A stretch of DNA of 64,000 nucleotides from Verrucomicrobiota bacterium (GCA_028343845.1 JAOLZO010000002.1:1-64000), one strand, 5' to 3'. Positions 19,151 to 27,969 are shown, counted from the first letter of the stretch. Notes: generated from the letters alone by a model not told the origin. Numbers and translations are program-made.

Positions 19151-20367
19151 GGAAGTGACACGTTTTGATCGGCAATCCTTACCTTCATTCCCTCGGTTAT
19201 TATTTCAACAGGAGTGACGCACACTCGGTCTCCATTTTTCAATCCATGCGTAATCCATACTTCCTTTCCTCGATGGTGGAGTGTTTTGACCCTTCGCGTT
19301 CTTAATCCATTTTCCGGGTCGATCACAAGAATGGTGTCCTGACTGCGGAACGCGGAATCTGGAACGACATAGACCTCAACCTGTTCTCCCAAAAGCCGAA
19401 TGTTTACGAATTGACCGACTCGGAGAGGTTCGGCTGCAGATTCCAGGGAGTCCCGGAAAGGGTTTGGGAAACAATGGTCAACCCGGGCAATCAATTTGCT
19501 TAGCCTGGTTTGCCGATCGATTACTCCCTCGGAACGTTCAAGGATTCCCGTGTATACGGCTTGTCCCTCTTGGTCCAATACTTCGGTCTTTATTTCCTTC
19601 TCGTTTTGAAAGCGAAACCCTTCGGAGAAACCAAGGAATTTCATTTCTGAACGACTCAGTGACAAATGGATTTCCGCCGAATCCAGAGCATAGACTTCTG
19701 CCAATGCCGAGGAAGCACCTGAGCCAACCCGTTGGCCTACGTCTGCCATGGTTTCCAAAATGCGTCCCTCGAACGGGGCTCGGACTTGAGCTCGGGAAAG
19801 ATTGTGAGCGGCTTGCCTGAGTTTGGCCTCAGCCGCTTCGGTTTCCGCTTCTGCTTTCAGAATTTGAGGAATTCTTTTAACAAGATCGGGAGCTTTGCTC
19901 CAGTCTCGCTCGCCCCATTCTATCTTTGCCTGCTTCGCAAGTTCTTGTTCCTGTATAAGCTGAAGCTTGGTTCTGCTTAGGTTGGCGTTCGCCTCGGCTA
20001 CCGAGGTCTGAAGGTCGACATCCTCGATTTTGAGTAGAAGGTCGCCTTTGCGAAAGAATCCGCCTGCCCTGAAAGAAGCAGAGGAATCGTTCTTGGTGAT
20101 TGAATGTTTGCCGTTTTCGAGGAAAGGAGCTACTCCCTCAATGATTCCCGCCACTTCTGCAAGCAAGGTAGTCTGGGTTCTGGGTTTTACGATCCCATGG
20201 ATTCGTATTGATGATCGGAGGGATTGCTTGTTGACCACTACAGCTTCGACAAAGGGTTTTTCCCTCACGACCTCTCGGCCTTTCGGTTCAGGACGCAGTT
20301 TTACCAAGTACCAAGCTACCCCAAACATGGCAGCGAAAAGTAAGATGGGAGCGAATAGTTTTTTCAT
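19147..20367 (-). CDS. RND efflux periplasmic adaptor (membrane fusion protein)
   Basis: Protein of 406 aa. A single N-terminal hydrophobic helix precedes a split biotinyl-lipoyl domain (TTLLAEVAGIIEGV, then VRAPFEGRILE). A coiled-coil hairpin rich in Glu, Ala and Lys runs from about residue 120 to 195. Beta-barrel and membrane-proximal domains follow. It links the inner-membrane pump to the outer-membrane channel. It overlaps the pump gene and the outer-membrane factor gene by 4 bp each, so all three are likely translated together. Confidence 0.92.
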   Translation of the reverse strand: MKKLFAPILLFAAMFGVAWYLVKLRPEPKGREVVREKPFVEAVVVNKQSLRSSIRIHGIVKPRTQTTLLAEVAGIIEGVAPFLENGKHSITKNDSSASFRAGGFFRKGDLLLKIEDVDLQTSVAEANANLSRTKLQLIQEQELAKQAKIEWGERDWSKAPDLVKRIPQILKAEAETEAAEAKLRQAAHNLSRAQVRAPFEGRILETMADVGQRVGSGASSALAEVYALDSAEIHLSLSRSEMKFLGFSEGFRFQNEKEIKTEVLDQEGQAVYTGILERSEGVIDRQTRLSKLIARVDHCFPNPFRDSLESAAEPLRVGQFVNIRLLGEQVEVYVVPDSAFRSQDTILVIDPENGLRTRRVKTLHHRGKEVWITHGLKNGDRVCVTPVEIITEGMKVRIADQNVSLP

Positions 20368-21782
20368 GGCTTTTCGGGCAGGGCGTTCATTCCTAACGCA
20401 AGGTAAAGATTGATTCGGTTTAAAATTCTTTCCTTTCGAACGGAAAGCAACCTGCTTTCCGCCTCAAATGCCCTTCGTTGCGCCTCAAGGGTATTGAAAA
20501 TCCCCTCAACTCCGCGTTGGTAGCGATCCCATGAAAGTTTTGCCGCCGATTCGGCCGCTTCCGTTGCTTTTTCTAGCTGAGCTTCTTCCTCCTCGATGAA
20601 CTTTTCTCCTGAAAGAGAATTCTCAACTTCGGAAAAAGCTTGAAGGGCAGTGGCCTTGAAGTTCTTGATTGCGGCCCCTCTCAGAGCCTTAGCTTTGCGG
20701 ATTTGCGCCCGCAGTCGACCGGCTTGAAATATCGGTTGAGACACGGAGCCGGTGACGTCCCAAATTCGGAATCTTTGCTCGAGTAAATTTCCAAATTCTC
20801 CAGAGCGGCTTCCGGGACCACCTGCAATTGAGATCGAAGGCAACAGGCTTTTTTGAGAAACCCCGACGTCTATTCCACTTGCTTTCACCTCAAGCCTGGC
20901 AGCCTTCATGTCCGGTCTTCTTGCCAAGGTTTCGGCAGGGGACGAAGAAATCGTAGCTGAATCTAGCAGGGGAAGGTTTCCCGAATTATTGCGATCCAGC
21001 AACCCGTCTGGGTATTCGCCCAGTAGAAGCTGCAGGTTCCTTATTGAAGCCTGATGGACTCGGTTTCTTCTCGCGAGGCTTGCCTTTGCCGAGGAAAGAG
21101 TCGTTTTTGCAAGATCGTTATCCAGCGCGCTCGCCAATCCTTTCTCGAATCGGTCTTGGATAAAGGCTTGGTTTTGGGAGTAAGTGACGCTCGTATTTCG
21201 GGCGATCCTGAGCTGGCCTTCGCTTTCAATAATCTCAAACCAAGCTTTGGCGATCTGTCCTGCCAGGGATAGGCGTGCGGCAGAATATTCTGCCTGGGTA
21301 CCCTTGAACCTCATTTTCGCAGAATTACGACGATCTTTTAACTTGCCCCATAAATCGATCTCCCAGCTCAAGTTGATTCCGGCATTGAAACTCTTGCTGG
21401 TGAAGGATGTTTCTCCGTTGGGAAAATTAAAACCGATCAGGTTCCGTTTGCTGCGAGAACCGGATAGATCGGCTTTCGCGTTAGGGTAAAGGCTGGCGCC
21501 GGCGACGATGACGTCTTCTCCGGAGGCCAAAACCCGTTCGGCCATGGCTAACAGGCTAGGGTTGGAAATCCATGCTTTCCTGATTGTTTGGCTCAGTGCG
21601 GGATCCGGAAATTGCTCGACCCAAAAAGTCTGATTGTGCTCAGAGCTTTGGTTCCCTGGGGACGTTGCGGAGCTCCAAGTGGCTGGAGCAACCCCGTAAA
21701 GGGCTCTTTCTTGCCTGTTCGTGTCTCGAACGCATCCGAAATGCAGGCTTAGAACAGGAATGATCAGAATAATCTTTTTCAT
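20364..21782 (-). CDS. TolC/NodT-family outer membrane factor, predicted lipoprotein
   Basis: Protein of 472 aa. The N-terminus MKKIILIIPVLSLHFGC has a lipobox with Cys17, typical of NodT-type channels. Two outer-membrane efflux repeats are visible, with SWEIDLWGKLKDRRNSAKM and VSQPIFQAGRLRAQIRKA as the family signatures. It forms the outer-membrane tunnel of the tripartite pump. It overlaps the regulator upstream and the adaptor downstream by 4 bp each. Confidence 0.92.
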   Translation of the reverse strand: MKKIILIIPVLSLHFGCVRDTNRQERALYGVAPATWSSATSPGNQSSEHNQTFWVEQFPDPALSQTIRKAWISNPSLLAMAERVLASGEDVIVAGASLYPNAKADLSGSRSKRNLIGFNFPNGETSFTSKSFNAGINLSWEIDLWGKLKDRRNSAKMRFKGTQAEYSAARLSLAGQIAKAWFEIIESEGQLRIARNTSVTYSQNQAFIQDRFEKGLASALDNDLAKTTLSSAKASLARRNRVHQASIRNLQLLLGEYPDGLLDRNNSGNLPLLDSATISSSPAETLARRPDMKAARLEVKASGIDVGVSQKSLLPSISIAGGPGSRSGEFGNLLEQRFRIWDVTGSVSQPIFQAGRLRAQIRKAKALRGAAIKNFKATALQAFSEVENSLSGEKFIEEEEAQLEKATEAAESAAKLSWDRYQRGVEGIFNTLEAQRRAFEAESRLLSVRKERILNRINLYLALGMNALPEKP

Positions 21783-22453
21783 GTGCGGGGGGAGCGAATG
21801 CCAGCATCGAAACCGGTTGAAACAAAATCAATGAGCCGGTTGCACATGTCTTCTACGTCGCTTTCATCGCAATGACCTCTCGAGAAATCATGCAAGCGTC
21901 TGTGTTGAGCAAGGGTTCCTAGCATTGAAGAGATTACCAAGTGGAAATTCCAATAGAGTTCCTTTCTGGGGGCGTGCGGGTAGGTGCGTTGAAGTTCGTT
22001 GATGAAGGTTTCGGCAAGTTCTCCAAAAAAACGCCTCTGCATTTTCTCGATAAACCGAACTGGTTCCGTAAAACTGCGAGCGACAAGTTGGGCAAGGGTT
22101 TCTCTGGAGTTGGGGCTTTTGGCAATCTCATGGGCAATTGGGAGGATGAGGGCGCGAAATATCTCTCGGACAGAAAGTGCTCTTTCTCCAGCCAATTTGA
22201 GGGATTCCTCCAAATACTTGAACCGTTGAGTATTGATGGGCTCGATTCTTCTCTTGAGCATTTCCAACACCATTCCTTCTTTTGAGCCAAAGTGGTAGTG
22301 TGCGGAGGCTATGTTTGTTTGAGCGCTCTGGGCAACTTCTCTCATTGTGACGCCAGCAAATCCGCGAGAGGCAAAAAGCCTTTCGGTAGAGGTCAACAGC
22401 CTGTCTTTTGTCCTTAGGCTGTCCGCTCGCAAGGTGGCTTGAGGTGGGGGCAT
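21779..22453 (-). CDS. TetR-family transcriptional regulator of the efflux operon
   Basis: Protein of 224 aa from the ATG at 22453. The reading frame is open further upstream, but those 57 residues are unlike TetR and would run into the rpsP leader. The HTH reads GFAGVTMREVAQSAQTNIASAHYHFGSKEGMV (residues 30-61). The C-terminal domain resembles the CerR-like group. It is the first gene of its own operon, followed by channel, adaptor and pump with 4 bp overlaps, so autoregulation and control of the pump are likely. A perfect inverted repeat lies 24 bp upstream of the start. Confidence 0.88.
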   Translation of the reverse strand: MPPPQATLRADSLRTKDRLLTSTERLFASRGFAGVTMREVAQSAQTNIASAHYHFGSKEGMVLEMLKRRIEPINTQRFKYLEESLKLAGERALSVREIFRALILPIAHEIAKSPNSRETLAQLVARSFTEPVRFIEKMQRRFFGELAETFINELQRTYPHAPRKELYWNFHLVISSMLGTLAQHRRLHDFSRGHCDESDVEDMCNRLIDFVSTGFDAGIRSPRT

Positions 22454-22476
22454 CCGGTTCTTTTTAAACGTTTGTT

Positions 22477-22496
22477 TGAAAAAATCAAGTTTTTCA
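22477..22496. promoter_or_regulatory. Inverted repeat, candidate TetR operator
   Basis: TGAAAAA-N6-TTTTTCA is a perfect 7-bp inverted repeat just upstream of the tetR start, in the gap shared with rpsP. Position and size suit a TetR-family operator. The sequence is AT-rich, so chance is possible. Confidence 0.35.
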
Positions 22497-22564
22497 GATA
22501 AGGATTGAGAATCGAAGATGGTTCGATTTCGGGGCTTCAAGTTGAAGTGCCCTGTTGAAAGTCG

Positions 22565-22570
22565 TTGACA
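22565..22570 (+). promoter_or_regulatory. Possible -35 element upstream of rpsP
   Basis: A perfect TTGACA stands 69 bp upstream of the rpsP start. No good -10 is seen at 16-18 bp, so the promoter is only suggested. Confidence 0.3.
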
Positions 22571-22638
22571 AAATCGCTTATTTTCCCTTTGTTCTTCATC
22601 TTTTCCGTAATTTTTCACCTTCATTTTCTAAGTCCGTT

Positions 22639-23154
22639 ATGATCAAGATTCGTTTGCAAAGACACGGTGCTCGCCATGCTCCTTTTTACCGCGTGGTAGT
22701 TGCGCCTTCCACGGTCCGCCGCGATGGTAGGTTTATCGAGGTTCTTGGTACCTATAATCCCCAAGCTCACACTCGTTCCGAGGAGCTCAAATTGAAAATG
22801 GATCGCATCGACCATTGGCTTGGCGTCGGAGCCCAGCCGACTGATACGGCGAAAAGCTTGATTCGACAAGGACGCTTGTCTCCCGAGGAGTGGATGGAGC
22901 GTGCCGAGAAGAAAACCGCTGCGAAGCTCGCCCGAGCCAAAAATAAAAAATCAGAAGCTCCGGTGATGGAGGAAACCGCAGAGGAAGCGCCTCCTGAGGA
23001 AGCGAAATCCGAAGAGCCTGCCGCTGAGGAAGCGCCTGCTGAGGAAGCGAAATCCGAAGAGCCTGCCGCTGAGGAAGCGCCTGCTGAGGAAGAACCCGCC
23101 GAGGAAGAAGCGTCCGACGAGGAGGGAGAAAAGAAAGAGGACGAATCGAAGTAG
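22639..23154 (+). CDS. rpsP: Ribosomal protein S16 with long acidic tail
   Basis: Protein of 171 aa, about twice the usual S16. Residues 1-85 are canonical (IKIRLQRHGARHAPFYRVVVA, RDGRFIEVLGTYNP, and AQPTDTAKSLI). After a basic linker the last 75 or so residues are almost only Glu, Ala, Pro, Ser and Lys, encoded partly by a 45 bp tandem repeat. S16 binds 16S rRNA in the small subunit. trmD and rplS follow in the same direction. The frame is open upstream of 22639, but the chosen ATG gives the conserved N-terminus. Confidence 0.93.
   Translation: MIKIRLQRHGARHAPFYRVVVAPSTVRRDGRFIEVLGTYNPQAHTRSEELKLKMDRIDHWLGVGAQPTDTAKSLIRQGRLSPEEWMERAEKKTAAKLARAKNKKSEAPVMEETAEEAPPEEAKSEEPAAEEAPAEEAKSEEPAAEEAPAEEEPAEEEASDEEGEKKEDESK
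22981..23092 (+). repeat. 45 bp tandem repeat inside rpsP
   Basis: Copies at 22981-23025 and 23026-23070 differ by one base, and a partial third copy runs to about 23092. Each unit encodes 15 residues of the acidic Glu/Ala/Pro tail of S16. The unit length is a multiple of 3, so copy-number change keeps the frame. Confidence 0.9.
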
Positions 23155-23202
23155 TCCTGGTTCTTTTGCCTGCTTAAACCGGTATGCCTGCCACTTTTTC
23201 TA

Positions 23203-23904
23203 ATGATTCGCATGATGGAGCCAACTTTGCGTTTCGACGTCCTTTCCCTTTTTCCGAAAACGGTTGATGGGTTTGCGGAAGAGAGCATTTTAGGCCGTGC
23301 TGTTGAAAAAGGCTTGATTGAAGTGAATTCTTTGGATCTTCGTCGCTGGGCGAAGGGCAAACACAGGGAAACCGATGACCGTCCTTTTGGAGGAGGTGCA
23401 GGCATGGTCCTTAAGCCAGAACCTCTTTTTGATGCGATTGAAGAGATTTCCAATGAATCCACAAAGGTGATTTACATGGCTCCTGACGGAGAGAACCTGA
23501 ACACCCAAATAGCCAAGGAATTGGCTCAGGAGAAACATCTTTTGCTCGTTAGCGGCCATTACGAAGGAATTGATCAGCGCGTTCGCGATCAACTGGTTGA
23601 TAGAGAGGTTAGCATCGGCGACTACGTTCTGACCAACGGAAGCTTGGCCGCTTCGGTCTTGGTCGATTCCGTTGCCCGTCATGTCCCGGGGGTTCTGGGG
23701 GACGAGGCCTCGTTGCAGGATGAAAGTTTTGAGGATGATTTGCTTTCATACCCTCAATATACCCGTCCTCATGAATATCGCGGAATGAAAGTCCCGGAAG
23801 TCCTCCTTTCGGGAAATCACTCTCAAATTAAGCAATGGAGGGACGACCAAAGGGTCAGCAAGACCAAGAGCCTCCGACCGGATTTATTGAATGAAACAAA
23901 CTAA
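23203..23904 (+). CDS. trmD: TrmD, tRNA (guanine-N1)-methyltransferase
   Basis: Protein of 233 aa. It starts LRFDVLSLFPKTVDGF after a few residues. It carries DDRPFGGGAGMVLKPEP and the SPOUT-knot segment IGDYVLTNGSLAASVLVDSV followed by PGVLGDE. TrmD methylates G37 of tRNAs next to the anticodon and prevents frameshifting. It lies between rpsP and rplS as in most bacteria, but rimM, normally between rpsP and trmD, is absent. ATG codons at 23212 and 23215 are possible alternative starts. Confidence 0.94.
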   Translation: MIRMMEPTLRFDVLSLFPKTVDGFAEESILGRAVEKGLIEVNSLDLRRWAKGKHRETDDRPFGGGAGMVLKPEPLFDAIEEISNESTKVIYMAPDGENLNTQIAKELAQEKHLLLVSGHYEGIDQRVRDQLVDREVSIGDYVLTNGSLAASVLVDSVARHVPGVLGDEASLQDESFEDDLLSYPQYTRPHEYRGMKVPEVLLSGNHSQIKQWRDDQRVSKTKSLRPDLLNETN

Positions 23905-23919
23905 AGGGATCAACGAATT

Positions 23920-24291
23920 ATGAACAATCAACTGTTGGAAGAGATTACGAACGACTATTTGCAAGAGGAACGCGACCATTTCAAGGTTGGGGATGGGGTT
24001 AAGGTTCATGTTCGCGTTCGAGAGGGCGGTAAGGAACGAATCCAGGTTTTCGGTGGTATTGTTATCGCTCGCAAGGGTTCCGGCGTGCATGAATCCTTTA
24101 CCGTCAGGCGTATCGCTTCAGGGGTTGGCGTTGAGCGAGTCTTTCCCGTTCACTCTCCCTTGATCGACAAGGTTGAAGTCGATCGTGAGAGTGTTACCAT
24201 GAGAGCTCGAATGTACTACTTGCGTGATCGTATCGGTAAAGAAGCAAACAAGGTTAAGGAAAAGCGCCTACACGAAGCCAAGACCAAGTAG
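23920..24291 (+). CDS. rplS: Ribosomal protein L19
   Basis: Protein of 123 aa. The signatures are DHFKVGDGVKVHVRVREGGKERIQVFGG, split here by normal variation, SFTVRRIASGVGVERVFPVHSPLID and ARMYYLRDRIGK. L19 sits at the interface of the ribosomal subunits. Its ATG lies 15 bp after the trmD stop, with AAAGGGA just upstream as ribosome-binding site. Confidence 0.96.
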   Translation: MNNQLLEEITNDYLQEERDHFKVGDGVKVHVRVREGGKERIQVFGGIVIARKGSGVHESFTVRRIASGVGVERVFPVHSPLIDKVEVDRESVTMRARMYYLRDRIGKEANKVKEKRLHEAKTK

Positions 24292-24332
24292 TTTGGCTTT
24301 CCTTGCTAGCCCGAATCGACCAAGAGAGGTAC

Positions 24333-25778
24333 TTAGTCCGTCCGCAGGAGATTAAGGCGGGAGGGCGATAGGAATTGCTTCAACAAGTTCCGTCCCTTTG
24401 CAAAACCGACTTTACCGTCGCTTGAAGGCACTCTAATGAGGTCCTGATAAATTTGGATCAACTTGGTTCCGTACGCTTCCATTGAAAAGTTTTCTTGAAC
24501 TGCCCTTGCATTCAGTTCGATTCGATTCTGAGGGAGGGAGGTGATGGCGCTTTGTGTTCGAATGGCTGCACTTGCTTCTTCCGAATTGATTACTGCCCGA
24601 ATGACTTCTTGCTGCAAAGGTTCGTCTAGCCGGCCGAAGTCTACCTGGTTTTCAATAACGAAGGATTCGTAGGCTTCTTGTGACGCCCCGGATGGAAGCG
24701 CTTCTCCATAGTCATTGAAAAAATTAGTTAGGGCTGTCTTGATCCTTTGGGTAAGAGCTGCTGGGTCAGGCAGAAGTTCGAGGTCCACTTCGAGCCGGTT
24801 GTAAAGGTTGTCGAGTTGAACGCCGTGCTCGGAAAAATCACCTGTGATTTCCTGCAGGTTTCTTCCGCAGAGGCTTTTCCCGAAGGTCCAAGGTTCGAGA
24901 AAGCCCAACCCGAAACCTTCTGCGACACTCGTGCTAACGATTGCTTCCGACCCGGAGACCATTGAGGGGAAAGAGCAATCGACCAACTCACCGAGACCAT
25001 AAGTGAGGGGCAGGTCGGATTCTCGGGCGAAGCTTTTCCACCTCTCGAATTGAGGATTAAATGCGGGGTTAGTCGGCCCCAAGCTATTTGCGAAATGCTT
25101 GTCCGGGTGAACTGCTGCCAGTAGAGCTAATTCACCGAGGTTCTTTCGTCGAACTGCCCGTACTGGATAAAGGAAGAGGTTTTCGGGAAGCGAGGTGTCG
25201 ACAGGGTCTGCGTCCCCAACTGCTCCGAATTTAGGAATGGAGTTCGCGAGCAGATGCACCCGGCTATCCGAGCTGGCCAACAAATTGGACAGGAACAAAC
25301 GGTCTCGGTTGTTGAGCGCGGCATAATGGATTCTTGAGGAAGAGGGATAGGCATGAACGTATACTTCTTCGAGCGCTTTGAAATTATGAGGCCTGCCATC
25401 CTCGGCAAAGTCGTGAGGATGCAGGAGCATGAATTCACCCGTTTGGGCCAACATGGAGCAGGCTTTTGTGAGAGAAGGATTCTTCCCAAGGGAGTGGTTG
25501 TGGACATGCCACAAGTCGGGCATTCCACCAAGAGAATTTCTCGCTGCTTCCTTCATTCTATCCATGAGTAATGCAGGGGAGATTGCCTGCTCGGGCGTTG
25601 CGTAATCGAGGCCTTGTATCACTCGTGTGTCGGGAATGCTCTTGCCTGAATACGGTCTTCCGCTCAAGACAACGGTTTCAATTGCCTTTCCCATTTCGGC
25701 CCATGCAACCAAGGTGTTCTCGATGACGCGGGTTACCCCCCCCGGTTCGAGGTGATAATGTACGATGGCTACCTTCAT
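24333..25778 (-). CDS. GT4-like glycosyltransferase of the glucosylglycerate cluster
   Basis: Protein of 481 aa with a GT-B layout. The N-terminal glycine loop reads VHYHLEPGGVTRVIENT, and the C-terminal donor-site region reads STSVAEGFGLGFLEPWTFGKS, close to the GT4 E-x7-E pattern. The central segment has WHVHNHSLGKN and MLLHPHDFAEDGRP. Residues beyond 330 form an unusual acidic helical extension. It is the last gene of a minus-strand trio with gpgS and an M20-like gene (26 bp gap). The acceptor is unknown; a role in extending or consuming glucosylglycerate is inferred from context only. Confidence 0.7.
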   Translation of the reverse strand: MKVAIVHYHLEPGGVTRVIENTLVAWAEMGKAIETVVLSGRPYSGKSIPDTRVIQGLDYATPEQAISPALLMDRMKEAARNSLGGMPDLWHVHNHSLGKNPSLTKACSMLAQTGEFMLLHPHDFAEDGRPHNFKALEEVYVHAYPSSSRIHYAALNNRDRLFLSNLLASSDSRVHLLANSIPKFGAVGDADPVDTSLPENLFLYPVRAVRRKNLGELALLAAVHPDKHFANSLGPTNPAFNPQFERWKSFARESDLPLTYGLGELVDCSFPSMVSGSEAIVSTSVAEGFGLGFLEPWTFGKSLCGRNLQEITGDFSEHGVQLDNLYNRLEVDLELLPDPAALTQRIKTALTNFFNDYGEALPSGASQEAYESFVIENQVDFGRLDEPLQQEVIRAVINSEEASAAIRTQSAITSLPQNRIELNARAVQENFSMEAYGTKLIQIYQDLIRVPSSDGKVGFAKGRNLLKQFLSPSRLNLLRTD

Positions 25779-25804
25779 TCGGGGGAGGACCGTTATCTTG
25801 GACC

Positions 25805-26788
25805 TTAGGTCGGAAGAACTCGTTTGCGATACCCTTCGATCTCAATCATCGGAGGACGTTCTTCCTCAATGACCTCCTGAATGAGTTGGCTATAAACCCC
25901 GTCTTCCACCTCAAAGCGCCGGTAAAAGGTTTCCATGTCCGGCATCTGGTCAATCTTTCCCTGGGCATGCAGGCGGTTGAAGAATGTCTGGAGGATTCCG
26001 AAGCTCATCTTGCCAAGGGCATTGGTAGTTTGGTTCCTGTGAACGCGTCGGTCCAAGTCTGTCTGGGCAAACGCATCCAATCCGAATTTTTCGTATAAGT
26101 CGAGCAAGTGAGAAGTCTCGACTCCGTAACCAATGGGGAAGGGGATCACCTCAAGTACCTCTCGTCTTGCCGCGTATTCACCGGACAAGGGTTGGATGAC
26201 GTTCGTCAGTTCGGGGTAAAAGAGAGAAAAAAGTGGACGGATCAGGATTTCGGTAACCCTTCCTCCGCCACTCGACCTTAAGCCGCTGGAGTAATTGAGC
26301 GGGCGGTCATAGAAGGCCTTAACATATTGGACTTCTTCCTGCTTGATGAGGGGTGCAACCAAACCATACACAAACCGTGGATGGATGTTGGATATGTCTG
26401 CGTCAACATAGCAAATGACGTCACCTTTCAATTGGTGGATCGCCTTCCAGAGGTTTTCACCTTTGCCTCGTTTGTCTCCTACCTCGGGAAGGATGTCGGA
26501 GGCGAGATAGACGTCGGCGCCGTAGTTTTTAGCCACTTCGAGAGTTTTGTCGCTGGATCCTGAATCGATGACGGCGAACTCGTCCACGAGGGGATAACGT
26601 TCCATTAATTCGGAGCGCAGGATAAGGACCTCCTTACCAATGGTTTTTTCCTCGTTTAGGGTTGGGATGCAAAGGGAAATGCTCATGCCCTTCTTTTCCT
26701 TCTCCTTCACAAGCTTGATGATATCCCAAAACTCTCCGTGGTGGAAGGTATTGCGGGCGAGCCATTTTTCTTTATTTTTAGTTGTCAT
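25805..26788 (-). CDS. gpgS: Glucosyl-3-phosphoglycerate synthase, GT81 family
   Basis: Protein of 327 aa. It has the GT-A start SISLCIPTLNEEKTIGKE, the metal-binding DxD at Asp129-Asp131 (CYVDADISN), and the GpgS segment RPLFSLFYPEL followed by QPLSGEYAARRE and FPIGYGVETSHL. GpgS joins glucose from an NDP-glucose to 3-phosphoglycerate, the first step to glucosylglycerate, a compatible solute and polysaccharide primer. It overlaps the upstream M20-like gene by 4 bp. No glucosyl-3-phosphoglycerate phosphatase is seen in the window. Residues 1-34 form a charged N-terminal extension. Confidence 0.85.
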   Translation of the reverse strand: MTTKNKEKWLARNTFHHGEFWDIIKLVKEKEKKGMSISLCIPTLNEEKTIGKEVLILRSELMERYPLVDEFAVIDSGSSDKTLEVAKNYGADVYLASDILPEVGDKRGKGENLWKAIHQLKGDVICYVDADISNIHPRFVYGLVAPLIKQEEVQYVKAFYDRPLNYSSGLRSSGGGRVTEILIRPLFSLFYPELTNVIQPLSGEYAARREVLEVIPFPIGYGVETSHLLDLYEKFGLDAFAQTDLDRRVHRNQTTNALGKMSFGILQTFFNRLHAQGKIDQMPDMETFYRRFEVEDGVYSQLIQEVIEEERPPMIEIEGYRKRVLPT

Positions 26789-27969
26789 TCGCAGAGGCCC
26801 AGATCGATGGCCTGAAGAAGGCTGACAAGTTGAGCCAACCCGGCGTAGAGGGGAGGGAGTTGGATCGTTTCGTTTTCTTCTCTCAAGTTTTCTACAGTTG
26901 TAAGCCCCACCGTAACGCCTGGATGTCCGGCCAAAATCAGTGCATTCAGATCACCAGTGCTTGGATCGACGTTGGGGCTGATGCCAGCTTCATTCATGAT
27001 GGATCGGGTTGTTTTGACGAGTGGATGGCTGAAGGGGATTCCGCAGTTTTCTCGCTTGGCCACGACTTCCAAGTCAACGGAAGTCCCCGTTTCAAGGGAA
27101 AATTGCTCACAGAGCTCGCTCACCTGCTTTTCCATGTCATTTAGTACCGCGTCATCTTCGCTTGTAATCTCAAAGCGCAGCGAACCACGACGCGGGCTGG
27201 TGTTGAAAGTGGAACCGCAGCGCAGGCCGCCAAAGATCATTTTCGTTTTGGGCTCCTTGGGAACCGGGATTTCCATCACTTGGTTGATGAATCGGGTAAG
27301 GTGACTGATTGCTCCCGAGGCTCCGAAACTATTCCAATCGTAGTTACTTGGTATGCGCAGGGTGATTTCACCGCGCAATGTGCCTAATCCCGAATAACTG
27401 AGCCTTCCTTGCGTCGCGCCTTCCACGCAAATCCCCGCTCGAATCGGGCGTTGTTTCGTTTCAAGAAAGGAGCGAGCCCCTTCAAGGTTACCCCTGCCCA
27501 AGCTTTGAACGTTGGCGAGTAACAGCAAGTCGTCCTTTAGCTTGACCCCCAACTGGTCGAGCAATTTTGGCAGTCCCACGACTGCGGCTAAACCGATTGC
27601 GTTATCGGCAATTCCCGGTCCCGTGATGGAGTCTGATCCGACGTTCAGAACATGGCGTGTTTCCGCGCTGAATACGGAATCAGCATGAGCCATCACGAGG
27701 ATTGACGAACCACCTTCCGCTCCAGGGAGAATTCCCGAAGCGTTTCCGAATTCATCGATTTCAGGGTCATCCAATCCGTTTTCCCTAAAGCGATCGAGAG
27801 CAAGCCGAATGCGCTCTTCCTCACCAAATGTGGGTGAAGGAATTTCCCCTAGCAAAACGGCATCCGTGAGATAAGTCTCGCGGATGGACTTAAGCCTTTC
27901 CGTCTGTTCGGGTATTTTCTTGAGAATTTTTCCCAAGGAATCTTCCCTGATTTTAGATTCAATTGTCAT
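26785..27969 (-). CDS. M20-family peptidase-like protein, probably catalytically altered
   Basis: Protein of 394 aa with the M20/M18-type fold signatures: VMAHADSVF (His95, Asp97), GPGIADNAIGLAAV (Asp122) and CVEGATQGRL (Glu183). Where active members carry the Glu-Glu pair in an EEG-type motif, this one reads ANVQSLGRGN (Gln155-Ser156). Near the end TVGLTTVENLREEN lacks the metal-binding His usually found there. So the general base, one zinc ligand and the last metal His all appear lost, while the fold is kept. It overlaps gpgS by 4 bp and is the first gene of the minus-strand arm. A non-peptidase or regulatory role is inference. Confidence 0.7.
   Translation of the reverse strand: MTIESKIREDSLGKILKKIPEQTERLKSIRETYLTDAVLLGEIPSPTFGEEERIRLALDRFRENGLDDPEIDEFGNASGILPGAEGGSSILVMAHADSVFSAETRHVLNVGSDSITGPGIADNAIGLAAVVGLPKLLDQLGVKLKDDLLLLANVQSLGRGNLEGARSFLETKQRPIRAGICVEGATQGRLSYSGLGTLRGEITLRIPSNYDWNSFGASGAISHLTRFINQVMEIPVPKEPKTKMIFGGLRCGSTFNTSPRRGSLRFEITSEDDAVLNDMEKQVSELCEQFSLETGTSVDLEVVAKRENCGIPFSHPLVKTTRSIMNEAGISPNVDPSTGDLNALILAGHPGVTVGLTTVENLREENETIQLPPLYAGLAQLVSLLQAIDLGLCE

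Noticed and set aside
22454-22624. Longer N-terminus for the TetR regulator
   Set aside because: It would overlap the candidate operator and nearly reach rpsP, and the residues do not resemble TetR proteins.
22981-23092. 45 bp repeats considered as a CRISPR-like or mobile repeat
   Set aside because: They are directly adjacent, lack spacers and encode the acidic tail of S16 in frame.
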